From contig CAJTQO010000003.1 in NCBI GenBank assembly GCA_910578405.1, positions 1 through 64,000 on the forward strand: 64,000 nucleotides of DNA. Reading direction: 5' to 3'. Made by a program: the position numbers and the translations under genes. The DNA is from an uncultured Lachnospiraceae bacterium. GTDB taxonomy: Bacteria; Bacillota; Clostridia; Lachnospirales; Lachnospiraceae. The notes under the pieces are model-generated. The model saw nothing but the letters and a program-made list of their open reading frames with translations. It ran no database searches and was not told where the DNA came from. Positions within the stretch are counted from its first letter, which is position 1. The number at the start of each line of letters is the position of its first letter. Positions 53,605 through 62,968 of this stretch are shown here, in pieces.

Positions 53605-54441
53605 ATGGAGAATCTTGAATTACAAAAAAAGGCCAATGAAGTGCGCAAGGGGATTGTAACTGCAGTCCATAGCGCAAAGGCAGGGCATCCGGGCGGTTCA
53701 TTGTCTGCGGCAGACATTTATACATATCTTTACTTTGAGGAAATGAACATAGATCCAAAGAATCCAAAGATGGAGGGCCGGGACCGTTTCGTATTGTCCA
53801 AGGGGCATACGGCGCCAGGATTATATTCTGCGTTGGCAAACAGAGGTTTTTTCCCGGTGGAAGATTTGGTTACTTTGCGGAAACTGGGATCTTATCTGCA
53901 GGGACATCCTGATATGAAGCATATTCCCGGCGTAGATATGTCCAGCGGCTCTTTGGGACAGGGGATTTCCGCTGCTGTGGGGATGGCCCTGGGAGCTAAA
54001 ATGACGGGGAAGGATTTCCGCGTATACACGCTGCTTGGCGACGGGGAGCTGGAAGAAGGACAGGTATGGGAAGCTTCCATGTTTGCCGGACATCGCAAAC
54101 TGGACAATCTGGTTGTCATTGTGGACAACAATGGCCTGCAGATTGATGGTAAAATAGAGGATGTATGTTCCCCTTATCCGATTGACAAAAAATTTGAGGC
54201 GTTTAATTTTCATGCAATCAATGTGGACGCCCATGATTTTGATGCTTTACGGAGCGCTTTCCAAGAGGCGCGAAAGACGAAAGGAATGCCTACTGCCATT
54301 ATTGCCCACAGTCTGAAAGGGAAGGGCGTATCCTTTATGGAAGGGGCAGTGGACTGGCATGGCAAGGCGCCGGATGATAAGCAGTATGCAACGGCTATGG
54401 CAGACTTGGAAAGGATTGGTGAAGGATTATGTCAGAAATAA
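53605..54441 (+). CDS. transketolase, N-terminal (thiamine diphosphate-binding) subunit
   Basis: A 278-residue half-transketolase. It carries HSAKAGHPGGSLSAADI, the GDGELEEGQVWE cofactor-binding motif with DNN (VIVDNNGLQ), and HS...KGKG. Half-subunit transketolases occur in many Firmicutes and archaea. It overlaps the C-terminal subunit gene by 13 bases. ATG at 53605 is chosen over 53587 because GGAGGAGG lies between them. Confidence 0.95.
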   Translation: MENLELQKKANEVRKGIVTAVHSAKAGHPGGSLSAADIYTYLYFEEMNIDPKNPKMEGRDRFVLSKGHTAPGLYSALANRGFFPVEDLVTLRKLGSYLQGHPDMKHIPGVDMSSGSLGQGISAAVGMALGAKMTGKDFRVYTLLGDGELEEGQVWEASMFAGHRKLDNLVVIVDNNGLQIDGKIEDVCSPYPIDKKFEAFNFHAINVDAHDFDALRSAFQEARKTKGMPTAIIAHSLKGKGVSFMEGAVDWHGKAPDDKQYATAMADLERIGEGLCQK

Positions 54442-55373
54442 AGATGGTGGCGACAAGGGAAAGTTACGGGAATACTTTGGTGGAGCTGGGAGCGGAATAT
54501 CCCAATTTGGTGGCGCTGGATGCGGATTTGGCGGCGGCTACCAAAACAGGGGTGTTTAAAAAGGCATATCCTGACAGGCATATAGACTGCGGCATTGCAG
54601 AATGCAATATGGTAGGCATAGCGGCAGGACTGGCAACGGTGGGCATGATTCCGTTTGTAAGTTCCTTTGCGATGTTCGCGGCAGGGCGTGCGTTTGAACA
54701 GGTGCGCAATTCCATTGGCTATCCCCACTTAAATGTAAAGATTGGCGCTACCCATGCAGGCATTACGGTAGGGGAAGACGGCGCTTCCCACCAGTGTAAT
54801 GAGGATATTGCACTGATGCGGACGATTCCTGGGATGGTAGTGATGTGCCCGGCGGATGATATAGAGGCAAAGGCGGCGGTAAGGGCGGCAGTGGAACATG
54901 ACGGGCCAGTATATATCCGTTTCGGCCGTGCGGCATGTCCGGTAATCAATGACAGGCCGGATTACCGGTTTAGCATTGGGAAGGGGACAGTAGTCAGGGA
55001 AGGGACGGACGTAACCATTGTAGCCACAGGGATTTGCGTGGGCAGCGCATTGGAAGCGGCAAAGAAGCTGGCAGAGGAAGGCGTGAGCGCGGAAGTAATC
55101 AATATTTGCACAATCAAACCGTTGGATGAAGAGTTGATTGTTGCTTCCGCAAGAAAAACCGGAAAGGTAGTAACGGCGGAAGAACATTCCGTAATCGGAG
55201 GGCTGGGCAGTGCGGTTTGTGACGCATTGTGCAAGGCGGCTCCGGCGCCAGTGTGCAAAATCGGAATGCAGGATGTATTTGGCGAGTCTGGCCCGGCGGC
55301 AGAGTTGGTTGAAAAATACGGACTGGATGGAGCGGGCATTTATCGGACAGTAAAAGAATTTATTGGAAAGTGA
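54429..55373 (+). CDS. transketolase, C-terminal subunit
   Basis: A 314-residue partner supplying the pyrimidine-binding and C-terminal domains. Key phrases are DCGIAECNMVGIAAGLAT, FEQVRNSIGYPHLNVKIGATHAGITVGEDGASHQ and the final TAEEHSVIGGLG. Both halves are needed for transfer of two-carbon units in the pentose phosphate pathway. It overlaps the N-terminal subunit gene. Confidence 0.96.
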   Translation: MSEIKMVATRESYGNTLVELGAEYPNLVALDADLAAATKTGVFKKAYPDRHIDCGIAECNMVGIAAGLATVGMIPFVSSFAMFAAGRAFEQVRNSIGYPHLNVKIGATHAGITVGEDGASHQCNEDIALMRTIPGMVVMCPADDIEAKAAVRAAVEHDGPVYIRFGRAACPVINDRPDYRFSIGKGTVVREGTDVTIVATGICVGSALEAAKKLAEEGVSAEVINICTIKPLDEELIVASARKTGKVVTAEEHSVIGGLGSAVCDALCKAAPAPVCKIGMQDVFGESGPAAELVEKYGLDGAGIYRTVKEFIGK

Positions 55374-55381
55374 GTACGGAA

Positions 55382-56047
55382 ATGTTGATTTTATCACCTT
55401 CTATTTTGGCGGCGGATTTTTCCATATTGGGGGAGCAGATAAAGGAAGCGGAAGGCGCAGGGGCAAAGTATCTTCACATTGATGTTATGGATGGCGTATT
55501 TGTGCCGTCCATCTCTTTTGGAATGCCGGTAGTGTCTTCGATTCGCCCACTTACGGATATGGTATTTGACGTGCATCTTATGATTGAAAGGCCGGAGCGT
55601 TATATTGAGGAGTTTGCCCGGATAGGGGCAGATTTCATTACGTTTCACCTGGAAGCTACCAAACAGGCGCAGGAAGTGATAAACCAGATACACGGTATGG
55701 GGAAGAAAGCAGGGGTGTCCATAAAGCCAGCGACGCCTGTGGAAGCGATAGCGCCTTTTCTGGAGCGGATGGACATGCTGTTAGTTATGACTGTGGAGCC
55801 TGGGTTTGGCGGTCAGAGCTATATCCCAAAATCCACAGGAAGGATACGGCAGGCGCGTGAAATGTTTAAGGAACATGGATTGGATACGGACATTCAGGTA
55901 GACGGCGGGATAACGGTGGATAATGTGCATGTGGTTCTGGAGGCGGGAGCCAATGTGGTGGTGGCGGGAAGCGCTATTTTTAAGGATTGTATTGGTGATA
56001 ATGTGAGGAAGATGCTGGGGGCTTTTGACAAGTATAAAAAAGTTTGA
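55382..56047 (+). CDS. rpe: ribulose-phosphate 3-epimerase
   Basis: A 221-residue TIM-barrel epimerase interconverting ribulose- and xylulose-5-phosphate. Signatures are LSPSILAADF, HIDVMDGVFVPS (metal ligands), EPGFGGQ and VDGGI. ATG at 55382 gives the usual MLILSPSIL start; a GTG at 55370 overlapping the transketolase stop by four bases is possible. The three genes together provide the non-oxidative pentose phosphate core. Confidence 0.95.
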   Translation: MLILSPSILAADFSILGEQIKEAEGAGAKYLHIDVMDGVFVPSISFGMPVVSSIRPLTDMVFDVHLMIERPERYIEEFARIGADFITFHLEATKQAQEVINQIHGMGKKAGVSIKPATPVEAIAPFLERMDMLLVMTVEPGFGGQSYIPKSTGRIRQAREMFKEHGLDTDIQVDGGITVDNVHVVLEAGANVVVAGSAIFKDCIGDNVRKMLGAFDKYKKV

Positions 56048-56191
56048 TAACGGCAGCTCCATGCTGCGGCAGCATCGTTGGCCGCCGGAAACGCGGCCTG
56101 ATGGGAAATCAGGCAAGGAAGTTTAGCTGAATATTATGCAGACAGCACACGAAGGTAAAAGGGGAGAGAAGGATGGAAGAAGGAAAGCGGT

Positions 56192-57067
56192 ATGTATAGG
56201 AAATTAGGGCGCAATGAGCCTTGCTGGTGCGGGAGCGGGAAAAAGTATAAGGCTTGCCATGAGCGGTTTGATGAAAAGGTGATTAAGTACCAGATGGACG
56301 GGCATATCATTCCGGATAGGGAAATGATTAAGACGAAAGAGCAGATAGATGGAATAAGGGAAAGCGGTCTGCGCAACATTGCCGTGTTGGATTATGTAGC
56401 CGCCAATATCCGGGTCGGAATGAGTACGGAAGAAATAGACCGGATGGTATATGAGAAAACAAAGGAATTGGGGGGCAGACCTGCGCCGCTTTATTTTGAC
56501 GGCTATCCGAAAAGCGTATGCACATCCATCAATAACCAAGTTTGCCATGGGATACCGTCCGAGGATGTAATTCTGCAGGAGGGGGATATCGTCAACGTGG
56601 ATGTGTCTACCATATACAATGGATATTTTTCCGATTCGTCCCGTATGTTCTGTATGGGCAGGCTGTCAGAAGAGGCGCAATACATTGTGCGGATTGCCAA
56701 GGAATGTATGGAGAAAGGGATAGAGCAGGTAAGGCCCTGGGGGTTCCTTGGGGATATGGCGGATGCGGTAAACAGCCATGCGAAGGCAAATGGGTGCAGT
56801 GTGGTGCGCGACATTGGAGGCCATGGGGTAGGGTTGGAGTTCCATGAGGAGCCTTTTGTCAGTTACGTAACGCAAAAAGGGACGGAAATGTTAATGGCGC
56901 CCGGCATGGTGTTTACGATTGAACCCATGGTAAACCGGGGGACGGATGAAATATATGTGGATGATGAAAACGGCTGGACTACTTATACGGACGATGGGAA
57001 GCTGTCGGCGCAGTGGGAAGTGACTGTGGCGGTGACGGAGGACGGATGCGAGATTCTGGCTTATTAA
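56192..57067 (+). CDS. map: methionine aminopeptidase with N-terminal SEC-C motif
   Basis: A 291-residue type I methionine aminopeptidase that removes initiator Met. A SEC-C zinc motif at the extreme N-terminus (NEPCWCGSGKKYKACH) is fused to the catalytic pita-bread domain, whose metal ligands appear in VDVSTIYNGYFSDSSR, GHGVGLEFHEEP and FTIEPMV. The SEC-C tail, common in Clostridia, probably targets the enzyme to ribosomes or to SecA. It is followed by the T-box of metG. Confidence 0.95.
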   Translation: MYRKLGRNEPCWCGSGKKYKACHERFDEKVIKYQMDGHIIPDREMIKTKEQIDGIRESGLRNIAVLDYVAANIRVGMSTEEIDRMVYEKTKELGGRPAPLYFDGYPKSVCTSINNQVCHGIPSEDVILQEGDIVNVDVSTIYNGYFSDSSRMFCMGRLSEEAQYIVRIAKECMEKGIEQVRPWGFLGDMADAVNSHAKANGCSVVRDIGGHGVGLEFHEEPFVSYVTQKGTEMLMAPGMVFTIEPMVNRGTDEIYVDDENGWTTYTDDGKLSAQWEVTVAVTEDGCEILAY

Positions 57068-57102
57068 CGGGATTGATTTTTGCAGGCAGAGTAAATAAGC
57101 GC

Positions 57103-57131
57103 TTGACATTTGCCCGCCTTTTCATTAATCT
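57103..57131 (+). promoter_or_regulatory. promoter of the metG leader
   Basis: TTGACA (57103-57108), 17-base spacer and TAATCT (57126-57131). It gives a leader of about 535 bases up to metG. Confidence 0.75.
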
Positions 57132-57234
57132 ATGGTTAAGCGCCAAAAATCTGTAAAGATAGGTTAAAATGGCAAAGATATGGATATGATAATAATAAGC
57201 GGCGCGAAGTGAACCATTACGCACAAGGAAAGAA

Positions 57235-57563
57235 AAGCAGTGACGAAGAGAGTAAGTATCGGGAAACCCTCCAGAGAAGATTCCACTGCACAGGGCAAAG
57301 CATCTGGGCGCCGGGAGGCGCGGCAGGATATGGCGCATGTGGCAGGGCTGGGAGGAATCGGGCGAAACGGTACGGAACATGGCTTCCGAGCAGCGCACCG
57401 AACCGGCGAAGCCGGCCAGGCTGCGACAGGGTCCGCCTGTTATAGCGGCAGGGTATGAAGTACCTGCAGAGGTTTGTTCCGTGAGGGGCAGATAAAGGGA
57501 AGTGGTAACACGGCTTTGGATAGTCCGTCTTCTTGAAGTTGAAAGAGGCGGGCTTTTTTTGTG
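57235..57563 (+). promoter_or_regulatory. methionine T-box riboswitch
   Basis: The leader before metG has T-box layout. GACGAAGAGAGTA (57242-57254) is the usual base of stem I and CCAGAGAAG (57271-57279) fits its loop. A candidate specifier ATG lies at 57379-57381 within GGAACATGGC. The T-box itself, about 57494-57514, reads GTGGTAACACGG in its core; TGGT at 57503-57506 would pair with the ACCA end of uncharged tRNA-Met. The terminator 57523-57560 follows. When tRNA-Met is uncharged, it should stabilise the antiterminator and turn on metG. Confidence 0.85.
57523..57560 (+). terminator. T-box terminator hairpin
   Basis: 57523-57531 pairs with 57545-57553 (nine pairs including three G-T), followed by seven T residues at 57554-57560. 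Alternative pairing of its 5' arm with the T-box is the expected antiterminator. Confidence 0.85.
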
Positions 57564-57675
57564 CATACAGGCGTCTGGGAAAGAGAAGGAAGAGGCGGGC
57601 TGGAGACTGATGCAGCAGACAGGGAAAACCAGATTGGCCTGAAAAGACGAGAAGGCATAAGGAAGGAGAAAGGAC

Positions 57676-59676
57676 ATGGGAAAAGGAAAGTATTATATGA
57701 CTACAGCGATTGCCTATACTTCAGGGAAACCCCACATAGGCAACAGCTATGAAATTGTGCTGGCGGACAGCATTGCCAGGTTCAAGCGTAAGGAAGGATA
57801 TGAGGTTTTTTTCCAGACAGGGACCGATGAGCATGGACAGAAGATTGAGCTGAAAGCGCAGGAAGCGGGGATTACGCCGCAGGAATATGTGGATAATGTG
57901 AAGGGGACAATCCAGGGCTTATGGGATTTAATGGATACGTCTTACGATAATTTTGTACGTACCACAGATAAGCCCCATGAGAGACAGGTGCAGAAGATTT
58001 TTAAAAGGCTCTATGAGCAGGGGGATATTTATAAAGGGGCTTATGAAGGAATGTACTGCACCCCTTGTGAGTCTTTCTGGACGGAATCGCAGTTAGTGGA
58101 CGGGAAATGCCCGGATTGCGGCAGAGAGGTAAAACCGGCCAAGGAAGAAGCTTATTTCTTTAAAATGAGCAAATATGCGGATAGGTTAATTGCGCACATC
58201 AATGCCCATCCGGAATTTATACAGCCGGTATCCCGTAAGAATGAAATGATGAACAATTTCCTTTTGCCTGGACTGCAGGATTTGTGTGTGTCCAGAACTT
58301 CATTTCAATGGGGGATTCCGGTGGATTTTGATGAAAAGCATGTGGTATATGTGTGGCTGGACGCGCTGACCAATTATATTACGGGAATAGGGTATGACTG
58401 TGATGGCGACAGCAGCGGGCAGTATGAAAAACTGTGGCCGGCGGACTTGCATTTGATTGGAAAGGACATTATCCGTTTCCATACCATTTACTGGCCGATT
58501 TTCCTAATGGCGTTAGGAGAGCCGTTGCCGAAGCGGATTTTTGGGCATCCATGGCTGCTACAGGGTGAGGGCAAGATGAGCAAATCCAAAGGGAATGTGC
58601 TGTATGCTGACGATTTGGCGAACTGTTTTGGCGTGGATGCGGTGCGTTATTTTGTATTGCATGAGATGCCTTTTGAAAACGACGGGGTGATTTCCTGGGA
58701 GTTGATGGTGGAACGTTTGAATTCGGACCTGGCCAATACGCTGGGCAATTTAGTGAACCGGACCATCTCCATGAGCAATAAATATTTTGGAGGCATTGTT
58801 TCCAATAAAGGGGTATTGGAACCGGTGGATGAGGATTTAAAGGCAGTGGCAACCGGGACGTATGATAAGGTGTGCGCGAAAATGGAGGAATTAAGGGTGG
58901 CGGACGCCATAACGGAAATCTTCCTTCTTTTCAAGCGATGCAACAAATATATAGATGAAACGGAGCCTTGGGCGCTGGCTAAGGATGAAGGGAAGAAAGA
59001 CAGGCTGGCGACGGCGCTTTATCATTTGGTGGAAGGCATTATGATTGGCGCATCCTTGCTGGAACCTTATATGCCGTCCACGGCAAGGAAAATTGCGGGG
59101 CAGTTGAATGCTCCTTTGCGTGAATTCGATACATTAAAGGAATTCGGGAAATATCCCGACGGGAATAAAGTGACGGAGAAACCGGAAATCCTTTTTGCCC
59201 GTCTGGATCTCAAGGAAGTGTTGGAGAAAGCCAATGCCAAGGCGGACCGGCCAGAGTCGGATGGGGCAGCGCAAAACGGGGAGGAAGCGTCCGGCGCCCA
59301 AGCGAAAGGGGAGCAAAACGCGGATGCTGTGATTGACGTGGAGGCCAAACCGGAGATTACGTATGAAGAGTTTGCAAAAATGCAGTTCCAAGTAGGGGAA
59401 ATCATTGCCTGCGAGGAAGTGCCGAAATCTAAGAAACTGCTTTGCTCCAAGGTGCGTATCGGCAGTGAGGTGAAACAGATTGTATCCGGTATAAAGCAGT
59501 ATTATTCCGCGGAAGAAATGGTTGGGAAGAAGGTAATGGCCTTAGTGAATTTAAAACCCGCCAAACTGGCAGGGGTAGTCTCGGAAGGAATGCTTTTGTG
59601 CGCAGAGGATGCGCAAGGGAATCTGGCTTTGGTAGTTCCGGAGAAACCTATGCCTGCAGGAGCGGAAATTTGCTAG
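57676..59676 (+). CDS. metG: methionyl-tRNA synthetase
   Basis: A 666-residue synthetase that charges tRNA-Met. The HIGH-type motif is HIGN at 20-23, the zinc-binding cysteines are C128, C131, C145 and C148, and KMSKS is at 300-304. After an acidic, poorly conserved linker (about 500-560) a C-terminal OB-fold tRNA-binding domain follows (FAKMQFQVGEIIACEEVPKSKKLL). ATG at 57676 has AAGGAGAAAGG upstream. Expression should be controlled by the T-box. Confidence 0.97.
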   Translation: MGKGKYYMTTAIAYTSGKPHIGNSYEIVLADSIARFKRKEGYEVFFQTGTDEHGQKIELKAQEAGITPQEYVDNVKGTIQGLWDLMDTSYDNFVRTTDKPHERQVQKIFKRLYEQGDIYKGAYEGMYCTPCESFWTESQLVDGKCPDCGREVKPAKEEAYFFKMSKYADRLIAHINAHPEFIQPVSRKNEMMNNFLLPGLQDLCVSRTSFQWGIPVDFDEKHVVYVWLDALTNYITGIGYDCDGDSSGQYEKLWPADLHLIGKDIIRFHTIYWPIFLMALGEPLPKRIFGHPWLLQGEGKMSKSKGNVLYADDLANCFGVDAVRYFVLHEMPFENDGVISWELMVERLNSDLANTLGNLVNRTISMSNKYFGGIVSNKGVLEPVDEDLKAVATGTYDKVCAKMEELRVADAITEIFLLFKRCNKYIDETEPWALAKDEGKKDRLATALYHLVEGIMIGASLLEPYMPSTARKIAGQLNAPLREFDTLKEFGKYPDGNKVTEKPEILFARLDLKEVLEKANAKADRPESDGAAQNGEEASGAQAKGEQNADAVIDVEAKPEITYEEFAKMQFQVGEIIACEEVPKSKKLLCSKVRIGSEVKQIVSGIKQYYSAEEMVGKKVMALVNLKPAKLAGVVSEGMLLCAEDAQGNLALVVPEKPMPAGAEIC

Positions 59677-59844
59677 TGCGTGTCTGGAAATTCTATTCTG
59701 AAACTGTGAAAGACATAGTATGGCGAAGCGCATGTACGTGCGCAGAGCCGGGCGGAATCCGGGACGGTTTTAAGGGAAATATGAATAATAGATGAAATTT
59801 CTATGAAAATTAGGAAAAAGAAGAGAATATAGTGTATAATGAAT

Positions 59845-59871
59845 CTGCCGGGCGGGAATCCTGCCCGGCAG
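59845..59871 (+). repeat. GC-rich hairpin in the leader of the lipase-like gene
   Basis: CTGCCGGGC (59845-59853) and GCCCGGCAG (59863-59871) form a perfect nine-base stem with a nine-base loop. TATAAT at 59835-59840 precedes it, so it may be the 5' end of the next transcript. No T-run follows, so it is not a standard terminator for metG. Confidence 0.5.
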
Positions 59872-59911
59872 AGGACAAAGGAATGCCAATGGAAAAGCGG
59901 GAGGGATGCAT

Positions 59912-60844
59912 ATGATAACAAAGGAAGAACTATATTTTGATTCCAGGGACAATAAAAATAAAATCCATGCGGTGAAGTGGCTTCCTGAGGCAGACCGGCC
60001 GGTATGCATCCTGCAGATTATCCATGGAATGGCGGAATATGTGGAACGGTATGAAGAATTTGCACAGAATATGGCGGCGCGGGGGGCGTTAGTCACTGGG
60101 GAAGATCATTTAGGGCATGGAAAATCCGTAGGGGAAGAGGGGCGTTATGGCTATTTTTGTGAGCGGGACGCCGCCACTGTGGCGGTAAGGGATGCCCACA
60201 GACTGAAAAAAACAGTGCAGGAGCAGTATCCGGGCGTTCCTTATTTTGTGCTTGGACACAGCATGGGGTCTTTTATCTTGCGTAATTATCTGTGCCGCTA
60301 TGGAACGGGGATTCAAGGGGCAGTGGTGGTGGGGACAGGGATGCAGCCAAGGCCGCTGCTTTTGGCAGGAAAGGCAGTGGCGGCGGTCCAGAAGCTCTTT
60401 GCCGGCTCCGCCCATCCAAGCAATTTGCTGAATGCCTTGTCTTTTGGCGGCTATAACAAGAGAATCCGGAAGGCCAGGACGCCAATGGATTGGCTGTCCA
60501 GGGATGAAAAGACAGTGGATGCTTATTTGAAAGATCCGCTGTGCGGTTTTACGTTTACAGTGAATGGTTTCCAGACCTTGCTGGAATTGGTGGCGCGCTT
60601 GTATCAGAGCGGCAATTTGGAAAAAATGCCAAAAGAGCTTCCGGTCTTGTTTGTTTCCGGGGCGGAGGACCCGGTGGGGGATTATGGAAAAGGAGTGGAG
60701 CGGGCCTATCAGTCCTTCCTTGACGTAGGCATGAAGAACGTAAAGAAAAAGCTGTATGAGAATGACAGGCATGAATTGCTGAATGAAGTGGACAGGAAGC
60801 AAGTATATGAAGATATCTGGCAGTGGATAATGTCTGTTTTGTAA
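59912..60844 (+). CDS. alpha/beta hydrolase, monoacylglycerol lipase-like
   Basis: A 310-residue serine hydrolase. The oxyanion/HG motif is QIIHGMAEYVERYEEF and the nucleophile elbow is GHSMGS with Ser117; VSGAEDPVGDYGKG supplies the acid and ENDRHELLNE the His. This resembles the lysophospholipase/monoacylglycerol lipase group. No signal peptide. ATG at 59912 has GGGAGG at a good distance. Probably acts on cytoplasmic or membrane lipids (inference). Confidence 0.9.
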   Translation: MITKEELYFDSRDNKNKIHAVKWLPEADRPVCILQIIHGMAEYVERYEEFAQNMAARGALVTGEDHLGHGKSVGEEGRYGYFCERDAATVAVRDAHRLKKTVQEQYPGVPYFVLGHSMGSFILRNYLCRYGTGIQGAVVVGTGMQPRPLLLAGKAVAAVQKLFAGSAHPSNLLNALSFGGYNKRIRKARTPMDWLSRDEKTVDAYLKDPLCGFTFTVNGFQTLLELVARLYQSGNLEKMPKELPVLFVSGAEDPVGDYGKGVERAYQSFLDVGMKNVKKKLYENDRHELLNEVDRKQVYEDIWQWIMSVL

Positions 60845-60870
60845 AACGGGCGGGCAAAAGGAGGATGGTT

Positions 60871-61812
60871 ATGAAAAGATGGCAGTGGATGACGATAATC
60901 CTGTTCTTTGCAGCAGGGATATTTCGTATGGATGCACAAGCGCAGAGCATATGGGAGGAAGAGGGCAAAGGTGTGGTGGCTTTTGGGGCCGACCTGACGG
61001 AACAGCAGAAGGATACGGTGCTGGAGCTGTTCGGGATTACCAGGGAGCAGTTGGCGGACTATGAAGTGATTACCATTACCAATGCCCAGGAACGTCAATA
61101 TCTGGATGCTTATCTGGAGCCGTCGGTAATCGGAAGCAAATCCCTTTCCAGCGTGATGTTAAAAAAAGGGGAGGCAGGCAGCGGCGTGGCCGTTACGACG
61201 AAGAACATCAATTACTGCACCACAGGGATGTATCGCAATGCGTTGCTTACTGCAGGGGTTAAGGACACGGAAGTGATTGTGGCGGCGCCTGTTCCTTTAT
61301 CGGGTTCGGCGGCGTTAATCGGGGCCGTGAAGGCTTATGAGAAGATGGAAGGGATATCCATTCCCGACGCTTCGTTGTCCAATGCGTTGAATGAATTGAT
61401 TACGACAGGGGATTTGGCGCAGGCGGTTAAGTCAGTGGATGTGAGCGGCGCGGAAATCGAACAGTTGATTGCATGGCTGAAAGAAAAGACGGCAAAAGGG
61501 GAACTGGATTCGGAAGAAAATATCCGTGCAGCGGTGGCGGAAGGGGAAGAAAAATTCGGCGTAGTCCTGACGGAAGAGGAAGTGCAGAGGATTCTGGATT
61601 TGATGGATAAGCTGGAGGGACTTGGGCTGAACAGCGAATATTTGCTAAGCCAGGCGGAAAAGCTATATAATAAATACGGGGCAGAGATGGTGCAACATGC
61701 GGACGAGGCCATCACCGAGGCCGTAAGCAGCGCAGTGGCGGATGCAGCGGACGGCGCATTCCAGAAGTTTAAAAAGTCCGTGAAGAATTTCCTGGATGGG
61801 ATTTTCGGTTAA
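60871..61812 (+). CDS. DUF1002 secreted protein
   Basis: A 313-residue protein with a signal peptide (about 1-24: MKRWQWMTIILFFAAG..MDAQA) and an exported domain. GVVAFGADLTEQQKDTVLELFGI and YCTTGMYRNALLTAGVKD are typical of DUF1002, a family of unknown function in Firmicutes. A long helical C-terminus follows. ATG at 60871 is preceded by AAGGAGG. It starts 26 bases after the lipase-like gene. Confidence 0.88.
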   Translation: MKRWQWMTIILFFAAGIFRMDAQAQSIWEEEGKGVVAFGADLTEQQKDTVLELFGITREQLADYEVITITNAQERQYLDAYLEPSVIGSKSLSSVMLKKGEAGSGVAVTTKNINYCTTGMYRNALLTAGVKDTEVIVAAPVPLSGSAALIGAVKAYEKMEGISIPDASLSNALNELITTGDLAQAVKSVDVSGAEIEQLIAWLKEKTAKGELDSEENIRAAVAEGEEKFGVVLTEEEVQRILDLMDKLEGLGLNSEYLLSQAEKLYNKYGAEMVQHADEAITEAVSSAVADAADGAFQKFKKSVKNFLDGIFG

Positions 61813-61931
61813 GGGAGTGAAGCAGGACAGCGAAACAGGCGGTTTGCGGATACTTTCAAAGTTGGGTGTGAATAATTGGCAGGGGTTGTGTAAATGATAA
61901 GCATATCAGCCAATGGAATGGAGGGACAGAT

Positions 61932-62924
61932 ATGAGAATTGCCTTTTATGGAACAAAGCCTTATGATAAAATATGGTTTGAGCCGATGGCAAAGGATTAT
62001 GGGTTTGAGATCCGGTTTATCGAGCTGCCATGCAATGAAGAAACGATTTTTCTTGCAAAGGGATATGATGCAATATGCATTTTCGTCAATGACTATGTGA
62101 ACGCAAAAATGATAGAGCAGCTATATGAGATGAAGGTGAAAGCGATTTTATTAAGGAGCGCCGGTTTTAACCATGTGGATGTTAAGGCGGCGGAGGATAA
62201 GATTGTAATTTTGCGGGTGCCAAGTTATTCTCCGGAAGCGGTGGCGGAGTATGCCATGTCGCTGCTTTTAACCGTGAACCGGCATACCAACCGGGCATAT
62301 AACCGTACCAGGGATTTTAATATGAGCCTGAACGGGTTGATGGGGAATGACTTAAACCGTAAAGTGGCCGGCGTGGTTGGCACAGGAAAGATTGGACAGG
62401 CCATGATACGGATATTGAATGGTTTTCAGATGCAGGTTCTGGCATATGATCCCTATCCGGTGAAAGGGCTGGAAGCGGAATATGTGACAATGGAGGAACT
62501 GATGAGCAAATCGGATGTGATTTCCTTACATTGTCCGCTGACTTCTGAGACGCATCATCTGGTGAATAAAGAGACAATCGGGATGATGAAGGATGGGGTT
62601 TACCTGGTGAACACCTCCAGAGGGGCGTTAATTGATACGGATGCATTGATTGACGGGCTGCTTGCCAAGAAATTTGCCGGGGTAGGGCTGGATGTATATG
62701 AGGAAGAGGAAGGGATATTTTATGAAGACCGTTCCGGGGAAATCATTGAAGACGAAAACCTGGCCAGGCTGGTTACATTCCCTAATGTGCTGATTACATC
62801 CCACATGGGCTTTTTCACGACAGAGGCGATGCAGGCGATTGCCGTAGAGACGCTGGAAAACGCGTATGCCTTGGAGAATGGCCTGCCTTTGGTGAACCGT
62901 GTAGGGGTGGAGGCTATGGCGTAG
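61932..62924 (+). CDS. D-lactate dehydrogenase-type 2-hydroxyacid dehydrogenase
   Basis: A 330-residue NAD-dependent oxidoreductase that most likely interconverts pyruvate and D-lactate or a related 2-hydroxy acid. The catalytic domain has LLRSAGFNHVD, the NAD motif GVVGTGKIGQ, the substrate Arg in TSRGALID, Glu in DVYEEEEG and His in SHMGFFT. This is the D-LDH subgroup. No operon partner suggests a more specific substrate. Confidence 0.92.
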   Translation: MRIAFYGTKPYDKIWFEPMAKDYGFEIRFIELPCNEETIFLAKGYDAICIFVNDYVNAKMIEQLYEMKVKAILLRSAGFNHVDVKAAEDKIVILRVPSYSPEAVAEYAMSLLLTVNRHTNRAYNRTRDFNMSLNGLMGNDLNRKVAGVVGTGKIGQAMIRILNGFQMQVLAYDPYPVKGLEAEYVTMEELMSKSDVISLHCPLTSETHHLVNKETIGMMKDGVYLVNTSRGALIDTDALIDGLLAKKFAGVGLDVYEEEEGIFYEDRSGEIIEDENLARLVTFPNVLITSHMGFFTTEAMQAIAVETLENAYALENGLPLVNRVGVEAMA

Positions 62925-62968
62925 TCATGATAGGGCAGGGGAGGACCTTGCAAAGAAGAGGTGGGGTA

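Noticed and set aside
56048..56191. Small hairpins between rpe and map as possible terminators
   Set aside because: The stems are short and no T-run follows; read-through is as likely.
57209..57445. Open frame inside the metG leader
   Set aside because: It runs through T-box stem regions, has no ribosome site and no family similarity.
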